Under the pieces are notes generated by a model. The model had not been told where the DNA came from. It was given only the letters and a program-made list of their open reading frames with translations, and ran no database searches. Positions 51,156 to 60,884 of a stretch of 64,000 bases of DNA are shown here, in pieces. Position numbers and translations under genes: made by a program. Source of the stretch: Aureibacillus halotolerans (lineage in GTDB: Bacteria > Bacillota > Bacilli > Bacillales > DSM-28697). The stretch lies in assembly GCF_004363045.1 (NCBI RefSeq), contig NZ_SNYJ01000002.1, forward strand, positions 186,001-250,000, given 5' to 3'. Within the stretch, counting starts at the first letter, position 1. The number at the start of each line of letters is the position of its first letter.

Positions 51156-52598
51156 ATGCCCATTCGATTTGGTGAACGAGTGTTTGATAACCGAGTACAA
51201 TCTGGCATCGAAAATACATTTATGCGTGGAGCGGTGTCTGGCGCTCAAGAAAGGCTGTTTGAGAAAAAGGCGGTTGCTGAAGAAGAGCTTGGTGATTGGG
51301 AAGAATGGCGTTTGTTAGGTGAAGAAATTCGGCAGCATACGATCGAAAACCTAGATTATTATTTACAACAATTGACTGATGTTCTTTCCGCGCGTGGGGG
51401 ACATGTGTATTTCGCAGAAACTGCGGATGAAGCCAATCAATACATCCAAGCTATTGCTAAGCAAAAAAAGGCAAAAAAAATTGTCAAATCCAAATCCATG
51501 GTCACAGAAGAAATTGGTATGAACGCTGTGCTTGAGTCCCTAGGATGTGAAGTCATAGAAACTGATTTAGGCGAATACATCCTGCAGCTCGATGATCATG
51601 ACCCGCCGTCGCATGTTGTTGCGCCAGCGCTTCATAAAAACAAAGAACAAATTCGAGATGTGTTTAAAGAAAAAATCCAGTACACAAAAACAGAGGATCC
51701 AAAAGAGCTGGCAAGATATGCGCGTGAAATGCTGCGTGAGGAATTTCTAAAAGCGGATATCGGCATCACAGGCTGTAACTTTGCTGTTGCTGAAACGGGG
51801 AGTATCGCCCTCGTAACAAACGAAGGGAATGCTCGTTTGTGCACTGCGTTGCCGAAAACACAAATTACCGTTATGGGAATGGAACGGATTGTGCCTACCT
51901 TTGAAGAGCTCGATATTATGGTAAGCCTCCTTTGCCGGAGTGCTGTCGGTCAAAAGCTGACTAGCTACATTACTTCTCTTACAGGCCCTATTGATGAGAC
52001 GGAAACGGACGGTCCGGAAGAATTTCATCTCGTGATTTTAGACAATGGTCGCTCGAATATTTTAGGCACGGCCTTTCAATCCGCTCTCCATTGCATTCGT
52101 TGTGCGGCTTGTATGAATGTATGTCCAGTGTATAGGCATGTTGGAGGACATGCTTATGGATCGATCTATCCTGGGCCAATTGGTGCTGTACTCACGCCTT
52201 TGCTAGATGGTTATGACGATCACAAGGAGCTTCCTTATGCATCGACGTTATGTGCGGCTTGCACGGATGCGTGTCCTGTACGTATTCCCCTCCATGAGCT
52301 TCTGAATGAACATCGGAAGGTCATTGTAGAAAAAAATAAAAAGCAACCTCTGGCTGAACGGGCAGCAATGCAAGGGTTTAAAACCGTTACCACGTCGGCA
52401 AAATTGTTCCAATGGGCGACGAAGGCGGCCCCGTATCTTACTGTGCCGTGGGCGAGACATACGTACATTCAGAAAGGCCCTGGTCCGTTAGCAGATTGGA
52501 CCGACTCAAGGGATTTTCCTGCACCTAAAGCGGAGCGTTTTCGCGATTGGTACAAAGCGCACAGAGAGGAAAAGGCCAATGACAAAAGGACGCATTGA
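51156..52598 (+). CDS. lutB: lactate utilization iron-sulfur protein LutB
   Basis: The 480-aa protein has an N-terminal LUD domain and a C-terminal ferredoxin module. The clusters are [15 protein letters not shown] near 313-327 and [14 protein letters not shown] near 364-377, two C-x2-C-x2-C-x3-CP sets. A GNAR..TALPKTQ block and the [10 protein letters not shown] region are typical of LUD domains. It is the central electron-transfer subunit of the lactate-oxidising complex. Its end overlaps the start of lutC by 20 bp. Confidence 0.95.
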   Translation: MPIRFGERVFDNRVQSGIENTFMRGAVSGAQERLFEKKAVAEEELGDWEEWRLLGEEIRQHTIENLDYYLQQLTDVLSARGGHVYFAETADEANQYIQAIAKQKKAKKIVKSKSMVTEEIGMNAVLESLGCEVIETDLGEYILQLDDHDPPSHVVAPALHKNKEQIRDVFKEKIQYTKTEDPKELARYAREMLREEFLKADIGITGCNFAVAETGSIALVTNEGNARLCTALPKTQITVMGMERIVPTFEELDIMVSLLCRSAVGQKLTSYITSLTGPIDETETDGPEEFHLVILDNGRSNILGTAFQSALHCIRCAACMNVCPVYRHVGGHAYGSIYPGPIGAVLTPLLDGYDDHKELPYASTLCAACTDACPVRIPLHELLNEHRKVIVEKNKKQPLAERAAMQGFKTVTTSAKLFQWATKAAPYLTVPWARHTYIQKGPGPLADWTDSRDFPAPKAERFRDWYKAHREEKANDKRTH

Positions 52599-53298
52599 AG
52601 GACGTGATCGATTTTGTGAGCGCGTGGCCACATCATTAGGGAGAGAGCGCCTTTTTACAGTAGCGAAGCCTGTATGGTCACGGGCGCCTCAAGACAACGT
52701 GCTGTCACAATGTACGCAGGAGGAATTGGTAGAGGTCCTAAAGGCACACTGTGGCACAATTCACACAGATGTTTACGAAACGACATCAGAGTCACTCGCA
52801 TCAACACTCACTAAACTGGTCAATACCTATGGAGGAGGACCTCTCGTCTATTGGCGTGACAAACGGTTTTCTGAATATGGCTTGACCACACTGCTTGAGG
52901 AAGAGTTCCCAAAGCAGTCTGTTGTCACAACCTGCTGGGACAATCGTAACCGCGAACGAAGTATCACAGCCTGCGAGCAAGCCAACATTGGGATTACGTT
53001 TTCGGACAGTACGCTCGCAGAGTCAGGAACGGTGGTGCTCTATAGTGGAGAAGGAAAAGGAAGATCAGTTTCTCTTTTGCCTACCAATTATATTGCAATT
53101 ATCCCTCAAAGTACGATTGTGCCAAGAATGACACAATCAGCGAGAGCGTTACGTGAATACAGCAAGACAAACGGTGGAGCTCCATCCTGTGTCAATTGGA
53201 TTTCAGGGCCAAGCAATTCGGCAGATATCGAATTGAGTCTTGTTGTTGGCGTCCATGGTCCCATTGCGGCGAGTTATGTCATCGTCAAGGATGCGTAA
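52579..53298 (+). CDS. lutC: lactate utilization protein LutC
   Basis: The 239-aa protein is a single LUD (DUF162) domain: [14 protein letters not shown] at the start, [20 protein letters not shown] near 138 and [18 protein letters not shown] near the end. It belongs to the LutABC complex, and with LutA and LutB makes up the whole operon. The overlap with lutB implies coupled translation. About 240 bp without identifiable sites or terminator follow before kdgK. Confidence 0.94.
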   Translation: MTKGRIEGRDRFCERVATSLGRERLFTVAKPVWSRAPQDNVLSQCTQEELVEVLKAHCGTIHTDVYETTSESLASTLTKLVNTYGGGPLVYWRDKRFSEYGLTTLLEEEFPKQSVVTTCWDNRNRERSITACEQANIGITFSDSTLAESGTVVLYSGEGKGRSVSLLPTNYIAIIPQSTIVPRMTQSARALREYSKTNGGAPSCVNWISGPSNSADIELSLVVGVHGPIAASYVIVKDA

Positions 53299-53609
53299 AA
53301 GCACGTGCTCAGCTTTCGCATCTGAACAAGCTGTTGATACATTGTAGTTTAGCTTAGGTACACCACTGTTATTAGCTATATAGTGTAAAGAGAGGTCCCA
53401 CTCAAGAATTACATAAACGAAATGGCGGGCTGTCTATAGTCAGGTCAAGCTCACTTTTCCGCAATTGTTCTAACGTCAGCACTTTGCTATACTAGTGAAT
53501 AGAGATCGTAAGGTTGTTGTTGGTCCAGTAAGACTAGTCTTTGAGTGAAAAGCCTAGTGAACAGTTTAAAGAGTTCAGTGTAGCATTTAGTGTAGAGGGG
53601 GCTATAAAA
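53299..53609 (+). promoter_or_regulatory. gap upstream of kdgK with a weak promoter
   Basis: TATACT at 53488-53493 is a good -10 and lies 17 bp after TTGTTC (53465). The rest of the gap shows nothing I can name: no gene, no clear cre site and no lut terminator with a T-run. Confidence 0.35.
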
Positions 53610-54572
53610 ATGAACCCAATGGATATCGTTACAATAGGGGAAACAATGGTCTTGATGAGTCCACAAAAGTCAGGTCCATTGCGTTATGTGCCCGGATTTC
53701 ATAAGCAAATGGGTGGCGCAGAGTCGAACGTAGCCATTGGCGCAACACGTCTTGGCTGTAGTGTGGGATGGATATCTCAAGTTGGTGATGATGAGTTTGG
53801 TCGATACATCACACAAAACATTCGTTCCGAGGGCGTTGATGTGTCGCAGGTCGTATCAACAGGAAAAGCGCCCACAGGTGTGTTTTTCAAAGAAAAAAAG
53901 AATGCTAAGCAAACGAGAGTTTACTATTACAGAGCGAATTCAGCAGCCAGTCAGATGTCAACTGAGCAGCTGCCTTATGAGTATTTAAAGAATGCTCGAC
54001 TTTTACATTTAACTGGCATTACGCCTGCATTGAGTGAAAGCTGTAAGCAAATGATGTTCGATCTTATCACTTGGGCAAAAGCAGAAGGGATTCTTGTCTC
54101 ATTTGACCCAAATGTACGACTCACGCTTTGGAGCAAAGAAGAGGCCGCACAGGTCCTTCATGATTTGGCTATACAAGCGGACATCCTGCTTCCAGGCATT
54201 CCAGAAGGCGAATTAATGTGTGGGGAAAGCGACCCTGTGAAAATAGCGAGCTATTTTAGACAAAAAGGCGTCGACAATGTGATCGTAAAGCTTGGACCAG
54301 AAGGGGCTTATTACGATTGTGAAGGCGAGCAGGCACAAGTCAGTGGCTTTAAGGTGGATACGGTTGTTGATAGCATTGGTGCTGGCGATGCATTCGCAGC
54401 TGCTGTACTCTCTTCGCATTTGCAGGGGTTCCGTTGGGACGAGGCAGTGAAGCGAGGCAATGCAGCTGGTGCGCTTGTCGTTATGACAGAGGGTGACTAT
54501 GAAGGACTGCCTGATACGGAAGAATTAGATGCCTTTATGGCACAAAAAATTGAAGACGATGTGTTGAGGTGA
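53610..54572 (+). CDS. kdgK: 2-keto-3-deoxygluconate kinase KdgK
   Basis: The 320-aa PfkB-family kinase has the N-terminal GETMVLMSP opening, the GGAESNVAIGATRLG signature near 32-46, and the C-terminal VVDSIGAGDAFAAAVLS block, whose GAGD contains the catalytic aspartate. It phosphorylates 2-keto-3-deoxygluconate. I chose ATG 53610, preceded by GAGGGGGC; the upstream in-frame start has no site. It is followed by kdgA seven bases later. No KDG transporter or kdgR is nearby. Confidence 0.92.
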   Translation: MNPMDIVTIGETMVLMSPQKSGPLRYVPGFHKQMGGAESNVAIGATRLGCSVGWISQVGDDEFGRYITQNIRSEGVDVSQVVSTGKAPTGVFFKEKKNAKQTRVYYYRANSAASQMSTEQLPYEYLKNARLLHLTGITPALSESCKQMMFDLITWAKAEGILVSFDPNVRLTLWSKEEAAQVLHDLAIQADILLPGIPEGELMCGESDPVKIASYFRQKGVDNVIVKLGPEGAYYDCEGEQAQVSGFKVDTVVDSIGAGDAFAAAVLSSHLQGFRWDEAVKRGNAAGALVVMTEGDYEGLPDTEELDAFMAQKIEDDVLR

Positions 54573-54579
54573 CCACAAA

Positions 54580-55224
54580 ATGAAACAAGAACACTTATTG
54601 AAGCTAAAAGAATCAGGGATTGTTGCGGTCGTACGTGGAGCAAACGAAGAAATCATTGAGCCCCTTGCCGAAGCATTGGCTAAAGGTGGCGTTTATGCAC
54701 TCGAAATTACGATGGATTCTGAAGACGGCGCTTCAATGATTAAAAAAGCACGTGAATTGCTCGGGGATTCTGCGTTAATTGGTGCAGGAACAGTGCTTGA
54801 CAGCATCACCGCAAAGCGAGCGATTGAAGCAGGGGCAGCGTTTATTTTCTCTCCAAATTTGGACATTGAAACGGTAAAGATGACAAAACGTTATAACAAA
54901 ATTTCAATCCCTGGTGTCATGACGCCGACAGAAGTGCTTCAAGCCTATGAAGCTGGTGCGGATATCGTAAAGGTGTTTCCTGCGAGCGTTGTGGGACCTG
55001 CCTTTTTCAAAGACGTACGCGGACCACTACCATTCGTTGATATGATGCCAACAGGCGGCGTCACGATTGACAATGTACAGGAGTTCATCAAGGCCGGTGC
55101 ATGTGCTGTTGGTTTAGGTAGTGCGCTCGTCGATATTAAGCTTGCGAAAGAAAATCGCTATGATGAAATTACTGAACGCGCAAAAGCCTTCAAACAAAAA
55201 ATTGATGAAGCAAGACAGTCTTAA
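54580..55224 (+). CDS. kdgA: KHG/KDPG aldolase KdgA
   Basis: The 214-aa class I aldolase has the TIM-barrel residues E42 (LEITMDS), R19 in VVRG, the ISIPGVMTPTEVL block and the Schiff-base lysine K131 in DIVKVFPAS. It cleaves KDPG to pyruvate and glyceraldehyde-3-phosphate, the step after KdgK. The pair forms the lower part of the hexuronate/Entner-Doudoroff-type route. Confidence 0.95.
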   Translation: MKQEHLLKLKESGIVAVVRGANEEIIEPLAEALAKGGVYALEITMDSEDGASMIKKARELLGDSALIGAGTVLDSITAKRAIEAGAAFIFSPNLDIETVKMTKRYNKISIPGVMTPTEVLQAYEAGADIVKVFPASVVGPAFFKDVRGPLPFVDMMPTGGVTIDNVQEFIKAGACAVGLGSALVDIKLAKENRYDEITERAKAFKQKIDEARQS

Positions 55225-55283
55225 ACAATCTCTATACGCAAATAGCTGAACGTATTCCTCTTCAAGTGAGTTAGGAACGTTTG

Positions 55284-55310
55284 AACCTCTTCCTTTTGGA
55301 GAGGTTTTTT
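55284..55310 (+). terminator. kdgKA terminator
   Basis: AACCTCT pairs with AGAGGTT and six T residues follow. Confidence 0.8.
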
Positions 55311-55324
55311 GCTGTAAGAGCAAG

Positions 55325-56190
55325 TGAGTAGTGGCTAGTGCCCTTTCCACTACCTTCGTTGGTTATGGTCGACATTGAACCAACTAGGTCTATCTCATTT
55401 CATTCGTTCTTTACATTAACCAAAAACGGTCACTAGTGAGACTCTAGCAGTAAAGAAAACATGACGAGGTCTTTATGGATCGCTGCGTCAACAAACTTCG
55501 CTTTCTGTGGGGCACGGCTTCAGCTTCCTTGGAAAGCAGGCTTTCCGAGGGGATCTTCAGCTCGCGCTGATCCCACTAGAGTCTACGTATGTTGCCTACG
55601 CTGATGTTTGTTTCTGCGTACATTGTTTACTGTGGCTCGCTCTCGTATAGAGGGTAAAAGCCGTGTTGCAACCAAATAAGGCAAGTACATGCATTGTTTC
55701 AAGGTAGATCACCTGGTGCATCTTACACGAGTTCGTAATGTCGTTTGGTAAAGGAGTTAAGTGAAACTTTAAAAGGTCGGTCTCCTTTGATTCGCCCTTT
55801 ATTATTAACCAAAAGCGACGACTAGCGAGACTCCACGACTAAGAAGTCACGACGAGGTCTTTTCGAGTCGATGATGCACTTGTGCCCTTTCAGGCTGAAC
55901 GCGAATGTATAGCCGTTTGCCTAGAGAATGGTTTCAAAATGGGCATTTGTAAGAGAACACGCACATCTTTTTTTCTAGGGTGTGTCTGAGAACTCAGAAG
56001 GGAGTAGATGTTGCCGAATTTTCGTTCCAAGCAAGGCGCTTTTTCGCAGACGTACCGGACGTACGTCAAGGAAAAGGAACGCAGCAGGGGACGAAAAGGC
56101 GGTGACAGATGCCTCTTAGCGAGTTTTAAGACACGCCCTAAATAGAATAAGATCTACATTACCTGAAAAGGCACTAGTTCTGTAACATTT
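55325..56190 (+). repeat. composite dispersed repeat, copy B3, interrupted by a MITE
   Basis: This copy matches the 31.39-31.86 kb element in its left (CTAGTGCCCTTTCCACTA) and right (GAATAAGATCTACATTACCTG) boundaries. The B-type core is at 55481-55630 and an extra spacer motif is at 55820-55895. It is longer because a MITE (55976-56140) and about 200 bp of further repeat lie inside it. No gene is present. Confidence 0.8.
55976..56140. mobile_element. TA-flanked MITE, IS630/Tc1-type
   Basis: Terminal inverted repeats GGGTGTGTCTGAGAACTC and GAGTTTTAAGACACGCCC (15 of 18 paired) bound a ~160-bp element with no reading frame. TA dinucleotides lie at both edges, the target expected for IS630/Tc1-mariner transposition. 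The centre holds GACGTAC/GTACGTC pairs. No transposase is encoded in the window. Confidence 0.7.
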
Positions 56191-56297
56191 GAATGAAAGC
56201 CTACTTTCATAAAGATTTAAACGTACTGGATGCAAAAGTAGAAGGCGGGTCCACGCCATAAAAGCGATCTATGAGGCAATGTTCTTACGAAAAAGCT

Positions 56298-56347
56298 AAA
56301 AGGGGTGTCCAAAAAGTCATAGCCATGACGAATGGGACACCCCTTTT
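56298..56347 (-). terminator. zwf terminator
   Basis: AAAAGGGGTGTCC pairs with GGGACACCCCTTTT, with an inner GTCAT/ATGAC stem; on the minus strand it ends TTTTAGC. Confidence 0.85.
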
Positions 56348-56350
56348 ACA

Positions 56351-57901
56351 TTATTGTTTTATTGATGTGTCGTTCTCTAATGCTTTGCCAGAGATGACCG
56401 TGTTTTTGTTTTCAACATTTGTGATCGGCCACCAGTGAAAGCCATCCTTAGCTAATAATTCGTCTGAAGCAATTGGTCCCATTGAACCAGCAGGATAGTT
56501 CGGGAATTCTTCTCCCAATTTATCTCTCCAATGCTCCGCGATGCTGTCAATAAATTGCCACGAATGGGCAACCTCATCCCAGCGTGTGAAGTTTGTAGCG
56601 TCACCAATCATGCAATCATGCATTAACCGTTCGTAAGCTTCAGGTGAATTCATTTTTAAAGCGCTTTTTTTCGAAAATTCCATAGCAATTGGTGTCGTCT
56701 CTCCATTACTACCAGGTTTTTTCACATTCATTTGTAGCGTAATGCCTTCATCGGGCTGAATATGAATCGTTAAAAGATTTTTGCCGAGGCTGACATCCTG
56801 TGTACCATAAAGGTTCATTGGCAAGTCTTTAAATTCAACGACAATCTGTGTTGATTTTACGGTCATGCTTTTTCCAGTTCGAATGTAAAAAGGAACGCCA
56901 GCCCAACGATGATTGTCAATCATCAACTTTGCAGCCACAAACGTTTCCGTGTTGGAATCATCGGTAACACTCTCTACTTCGCGGAAGCCTTTAATTGCTT
57001 GAGAATCAATTTCTCCGGCACCGTATTGTCCACGAACAAAGTAATCATCTGCTTCACTTGCTGGGACATGACGTAACGAACGTAATACTTTTACTTTCTC
57101 TCCGCGGACCTCTTCGGTCGAAAGGTTAATTGGCGGCTCCATTGCTAGAAGGGACACCATTTGGAGCATATGGTTCTGGACCATATCACGCAGAGCACCA
57201 GACTTCTCATAATAATTGCCACGTTCACCGACATCAAGTGACTCACTAGAGGTCAGCTGAATGTTAGCAATGAAGCGATTGTTCCAAAGCTGTTCAAACA
57301 TTGCGTTCGCAAACCGAATGACTTCAATGTTTTGTACCATTTCTTTGCCCAGATAATGGTCAATACGATAGATTTCATCCTCTGAAAACACTTGGCGAAT
57401 TTGATCGTTAAGCACCTCAGCAGAAGGAAGGTCATGACCGAAAGGCTTTTCAATGACAAGTCGCTTCCAGCCGTCTACTTCAGTTAACTTAGCTTCGTCG
57501 AGATGCAGAGCAATTGTTCCAAAATATTCTGGAGCCATCGCCATGTAAAACAAGCGATTGTTCGGCACTTCATATGTATCATCTAGCTGATCAAGCAGCT
57601 GTTTTAGGCTAACAAACGAAGCGGTATCACGAACGTCAAAAGGATGATAGTAAAAGTGATCGGAAAAGGACGCTACGTCTTCGGAATCGACCTCTGCATC
57701 GCTTGCATCATGAACAGCTTCAATCACTTTTTCCCTAAAGAAATCATTTGACCATTCTCTACGGGCAACGCCAACAACAGCGAAGCGATCAGACAAATTA
57801 CCGTTTTTAAAAAGGTTGTAAATTGATGGGAATAATTTTCGCTTTGCTAAATCTCCGGTGGCTCCAAAAATAACTATTACACAAGAGGGCTGGTTGGTCA
57901 T
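56351..57901 (-). CDS. zwf: glucose-6-phosphate 1-dehydrogenase Zwf
   Basis: The 516-aa enzyme oxidises glucose-6-phosphate to 6-phosphogluconolactone with NADP. The NADP loop FGATGDLAKRK (12-22), EKPFGHD (151-157) and the active-site block RIDHYLGKE with D181, H182 and K186 are all present. The downstream RFANAMFEQLWNNRFI and GALRDMVQNHMLQ blocks are typical. GAGAAGAGC lies before the ATG. It is convergent with the kdg locus and has its own promoter and terminator. Confidence 0.97.
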   Translation of the reverse strand: MTNQPSCVIVIFGATGDLAKRKLFPSIYNLFKNGNLSDRFAVVGVARREWSNDFFREKVIEAVHDASDAEVDSEDVASFSDHFYYHPFDVRDTASFVSLKQLLDQLDDTYEVPNNRLFYMAMAPEYFGTIALHLDEAKLTEVDGWKRLVIEKPFGHDLPSAEVLNDQIRQVFSEDEIYRIDHYLGKEMVQNIEVIRFANAMFEQLWNNRFIANIQLTSSESLDVGERGNYYEKSGALRDMVQNHMLQMVSLLAMEPPINLSTEEVRGEKVKVLRSLRHVPASEADDYFVRGQYGAGEIDSQAIKGFREVESVTDDSNTETFVAAKLMIDNHRWAGVPFYIRTGKSMTVKSTQIVVEFKDLPMNLYGTQDVSLGKNLLTIHIQPDEGITLQMNVKKPGSNGETTPIAMEFSKKSALKMNSPEAYERLMHDCMIGDATNFTRWDEVAHSWQFIDSIAEHWRDKLGEEFPNYPAGSMGPIASDELLAKDGFHWWPITNVENKNTVISGKALENDTSIKQ

Positions 57902-57948
57902 TGCTCTTCTCCTTTATTGCGTTCTATTCTGAAAAAGGTTTATTGCTA

Positions 57949-57977
57949 AGTGTACCGAAAGCGCGAGCGAACTTCAA
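57949..57977 (-). promoter_or_regulatory. zwf promoter
   Basis: On the minus strand TTGAAG (57977-57972) and TACACT (57954-57949) are separated by 17 bp, 48 bp before the zwf start. Confidence 0.65.
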
Positions 57978-58127
57978 CTAAAAAAGACTCATAAGAGAGG
58001 ACATAGGTCTCTCTGTGAAGAACACTCACAACATAAAACGACAGATAATCAAATTAAAACAAGATTTTGTTTTTTTATTGTATCATATAAAAAGGGTTGA
58101 GTACGCTAATGCGTTAAATTAAAAACG

Positions 58128-58155
58128 TGCAAGCGCTATCATTTTGTGGTATAAT
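58128..58155 (+). promoter_or_regulatory. cre-like site overlapping a -35, with a TATAAT
   Basis: TGCAAGCGCTATCA at 58128-58141 matches the CcpA cre consensus except at its third base. It overlaps the -35 region of a promoter whose -10 is a perfect TATAAT at 58150-58155, upstream of the 58229 gene. Confidence 0.55.
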
Positions 58156-58228
58156 TCTTTCACTTTAAACAAAGAGTTTCAATCAGGGCAAGTGTCACAG
58201 CTCATGCGTTACAAAAAAGCGAGGGGAA

Positions 58229-58555
58229 GTGAGGCTGTTGCTAGTACGCCGTGATCTTTCATCCTGTCGTTCGCCGTTCGTGACCGTTCAATACGTGCAA
58301 GATACGTTGCAGAAACGCTTGGAGTTTTTCAAAGAAAGTACGTTAAACAATGAAAGACTGCTTTGTGGATACGTTGATATTGAAGCATCAAAAAAGACGA
58401 TCCAAGTCGTATTGCTTGATGAAACGATCGACCGGGATTTTATAGAAGATACGCTACGGCAGCTAGGTCTTCAATTCGCCCCGGACCGTGATAAAGACGC
58501 TCTTCATTTTAGCTTGACCCTTTTGTCTTGGAAGGAGCAAGAGGAAATGATTTGA
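58229..58555 (+). CDS. hypothetical protein, about 108 aa
   Basis: The product contains VQYVQDTLQKRLEFFKESTL and RLLCGYVDIEASKKTIQVVLLDETI, an alpha/beta-like mix with no signal peptide or membrane segment. I do not recognise a family. The start is uncertain: the GTG at 58229 is only two bases from GAGGGG, while a TTG at 58238 is better spaced. Transcription probably comes from the cre-overlapped promoter, so carbon source may affect it. Confidence 0.5.
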   Translation: MRLLLVRRDLSSCRSPFVTVQYVQDTLQKRLEFFKESTLNNERLLCGYVDIEASKKTIQVVLLDETIDRDFIEDTLRQLGLQFAPDRDKDALHFSLTLLSWKEQEEMI

Positions 58556-58641
58556 CCATTTAAAGGTAGAGAGCACCTCTTGATTTTCGGAGACCGTCTA
58601 CTGAACCGCTCCTGTTACCAAAAATGTGATTCGTTTCAAGA

Positions 58642-58680
58642 AAGCCTCTTCGAAAAGGAAGTTCCTTTTCGAAGAGGCTT
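58642..58680. terminator. 39-bp perfect inverted repeat
   Basis: Two arms of 19 bases (AAGCCTCTTCGAAAAGGAA and its complement) flank a single G. It ends the 58229 transcript or the opposite one, although the following T-run is weak. Confidence 0.65.
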
Positions 58681-58765
58681 ATTTGATGATATGAAATGGT
58701 GTTATCCTTGTCCTCCATCGCATAGGTTTTTAAAGGAACAAAAACCGAAAGTAGGAGGAATCTTG

Positions 58766-59542
58766 ATGATGCACTCGCAAACCTTGCAAAAAGCGCTGTA
58801 CTACGGTCAACTGGCAGAGTACTATAAATACATCAATCCCCACCAGCATATTCACTATTATCAGAAGCATTACCGGTACGTTTGTCAGCTCGTCCAAGAA
58901 AGTCACTCCCCATGGCGATCTACAGACGATGAACGGACATTCGCAGATCCATCGAAGTATAGCTATTACGCCTATGCCCGCGTCTTACATGCTTCACCGG
59001 ATGCACCACCTGTGGATGTGTATGTGAATGGGCAGCCGTTGCTTCGCCAATTTGCCTATGAGCAGCACAGCCAATACGCTCGCCTTCCGGAAGGTACCTA
59101 TACCATCGAAGTTTTTCCAAGCGGCAAAACGACAAACCCCGTCATTCGCACAGAAGTTTCCTTAGATGGCGGCAAGGCGTATACGCTGGCAGTAGGTGGC
59201 ACATTGGATGACATAGGACTATATGTATTCGAGGATTCTCCACGCGTGCCCGCAAACGAATCCAAATTCCGTGTCGTTCATTTGTCCCCAGGTGCGCCAT
59301 CCATTGATGTAGGGGTTGTTGGGCGCGATCTTGTATTTGAAGACATCGAATTCGGCGAAGCGAGTGATTATCTTGGCGTTTCCCCGATGACAGTGGATTT
59401 GGAGATCAAACAGGCAGGAACGAATACGGTTCTTTTAGAGGTTCCAGATGTCACCTTTAGAGAAAATCGAGTATATACACTGTACGCTGTAGGTTTGCCT
59501 AATGGGGAGCCAGCCTTGGAAGTCCTTGCACTTGAAGATTGA
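58766..59542 (+). CDS. DUF4397-domain protein
   Basis: The 258-aa protein has two tandem DUF4397 repeats, visible as HASPDAPPVDVYVNG at 75-89 and HLSPGAPSIDVGVVG at 172-186, each followed by a YTLAVGG/YTLYAVG strand. An N-terminal helical stretch rich in tyrosine and histidine (YYKYINPHQHIHYYQKHYR) precedes them. There is no signal peptide. GGAGGAATCTTG precedes the two adjacent ATG codons. DUF4397 proteins in Bacillaceae are of unknown role, often exported; here secretion is not evident. Confidence 0.8.
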   Translation: MMHSQTLQKALYYGQLAEYYKYINPHQHIHYYQKHYRYVCQLVQESHSPWRSTDDERTFADPSKYSYYAYARVLHASPDAPPVDVYVNGQPLLRQFAYEQHSQYARLPEGTYTIEVFPSGKTTNPVIRTEVSLDGGKAYTLAVGGTLDDIGLYVFEDSPRVPANESKFRVVHLSPGAPSIDVGVVGRDLVFEDIEFGEASDYLGVSPMTVDLEIKQAGTNTVLLEVPDVTFRENRVYTLYAVGLPNGEPALEVLALED

Positions 59543-59952
59543 GCAAAGAATGTAATGAGCGCTAGGGGAATGCAAATCGTAGGTTAACTTAATGCGTTTT
59601 ATACGGAAATACTTAAAATGGCAATGGCGTGTCTACAAGCTTATTGTCATTTTTTTGTGAGCAAAAGCAGATTAACGTATAGACCAAGACATATAGTCTC
59701 GCTTCGAGCCAGAGGTTTGATGAAGCTGTGGCTAAAAAACTCATGCAGCCTCATAATATGAATACATGTCATTTTTTTAATCGATTCAATCATTATTTCT
59801 TCATTTACTGTCAAGAATAGAAATGATAGCGATTTCTATAGCATGAAATTAATCCCATTTTAATAAAAAGAGTCTATTTCGTTTACACGTTTTTAAGAAT
59901 TCTATAAGATGATGACAGGCACGAAAATATAACAGTAAGGCAGGGATAACGT
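59543..59952 (+). other. gap with the DUF4397 terminator
   Basis: The 410-bp gap contains a hairpin at 59617-59657 (AATGGCAAT/ATTGTCATT, one G-U pair) followed by seven T residues, which ends the DUF4397 transcript. I see no gene, and no complete promoter before the HAD gene. Confidence 0.5.
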
Positions 59953-60825
59953 ATGAAATGCATAGCCTTAGATATGGACGGAACATTGCTAGGACATTCA
60001 CATGAGGTCGAGGTGGAGGAAGCAGATGCTATCCGTTTTGCTCGCAAACAAGGTACAGAGGTTGTCATTTGTACGGGGCGTTCAAGAAAGGAAGCTCTTT
60101 TGCCAATCGAAAAAGCCGGTCTTTCACTGCCGATGATTTGTGTGAACGGTGCACAAACGTGGTCTGAAGATGGTGAATTGCTATCTGCTGTTCATTTAGA
60201 GACAGACCAATTTCGCTCTGTCGAATCAATCTTAACTGAGTTGGATATTTATTTTGAAGTGTATGCGACGTCAGGCAATTACACGACGGATGCAGATAAA
60301 GCTGTGAGTGTGTTTATTGATCTTTTGTCTTCCTTTCAAGGAAAGGATTCGGATTATGAGCAAATCAAGAAAGCAGCACAAAAGCGTATCAATGAAGGAT
60401 CTGTTCATATCGTAGATGATTATCAGGATGTCATTGGAAATGAGGGCGAAGGGTTTTTAAAGGTATTAGCCTTTTCATTTGATGACCATAAACTTCAGAA
60501 AGCAAGAGAGCTTTTGGATGACATCGAAGAATTGGCTGTCAGTTCCTCAGGTAAAGGAAACCTAGAAATTACGAATGTAAAGGCACAAAAGGGGTTTGCA
60601 CTTGCCGAGTTTGTGCAAAACAAAGGCATTACCCTTGAAGATACGATGGCTGTAGGAGACAACTACAACGACGTTTCAATGTTTACGCTTGCTGGAAAAG
60701 CGGTGGCAATGGGCAACGCAGACGACACAGTAAAGAGCAAGGCGGATGAAGTGACGCTCACCAATGATGAGCACGGGGTGGCACATGCCATTTTAAATGC
60801 GTTAAACGTTAGTGAAAAAGCGTAA
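59953..60825 (+). CDS. Cof-type HAD-IIB family phosphatase
   Basis: The 290-aa hydrolase has the HAD motif I DMDGTLLGH (residues 7-15), motif II CTGRSRKEA near 40, a C2 cap domain in the middle, and the late motifs KGFALAEFVQNKGI (K) and MAVGDNYNDVSMF (GDxxND). Such phosphatases act on sugar phosphates or flavin precursors; the exact substrate is unknown. It precedes a LacI-family gene by 59 bp. Confidence 0.88.
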   Translation: MKCIALDMDGTLLGHSHEVEVEEADAIRFARKQGTEVVICTGRSRKEALLPIEKAGLSLPMICVNGAQTWSEDGELLSAVHLETDQFRSVESILTELDIYFEVYATSGNYTTDADKAVSVFIDLLSSFQGKDSDYEQIKKAAQKRINEGSVHIVDDYQDVIGNEGEGFLKVLAFSFDDHKLQKARELLDDIEELAVSSSGKGNLEITNVKAQKGFALAEFVQNKGITLEDTMAVGDNYNDVSMFTLAGKAVAMGNADDTVKSKADEVTLTNDEHGVAHAILNALNVSEKA

Positions 60826-60884
60826 CATCTCGAATAAGTGTATACTAGAGAAATAGGACTGAGCCTATTGGAGGGGGATGCACG

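Noticed and set aside
53541-53609. Longer N-terminus for KdgK
   Set aside because: The extra 23 residues are absent from PfkB kinases, and the strong GAGGGGGC site lies before ATG 53610.
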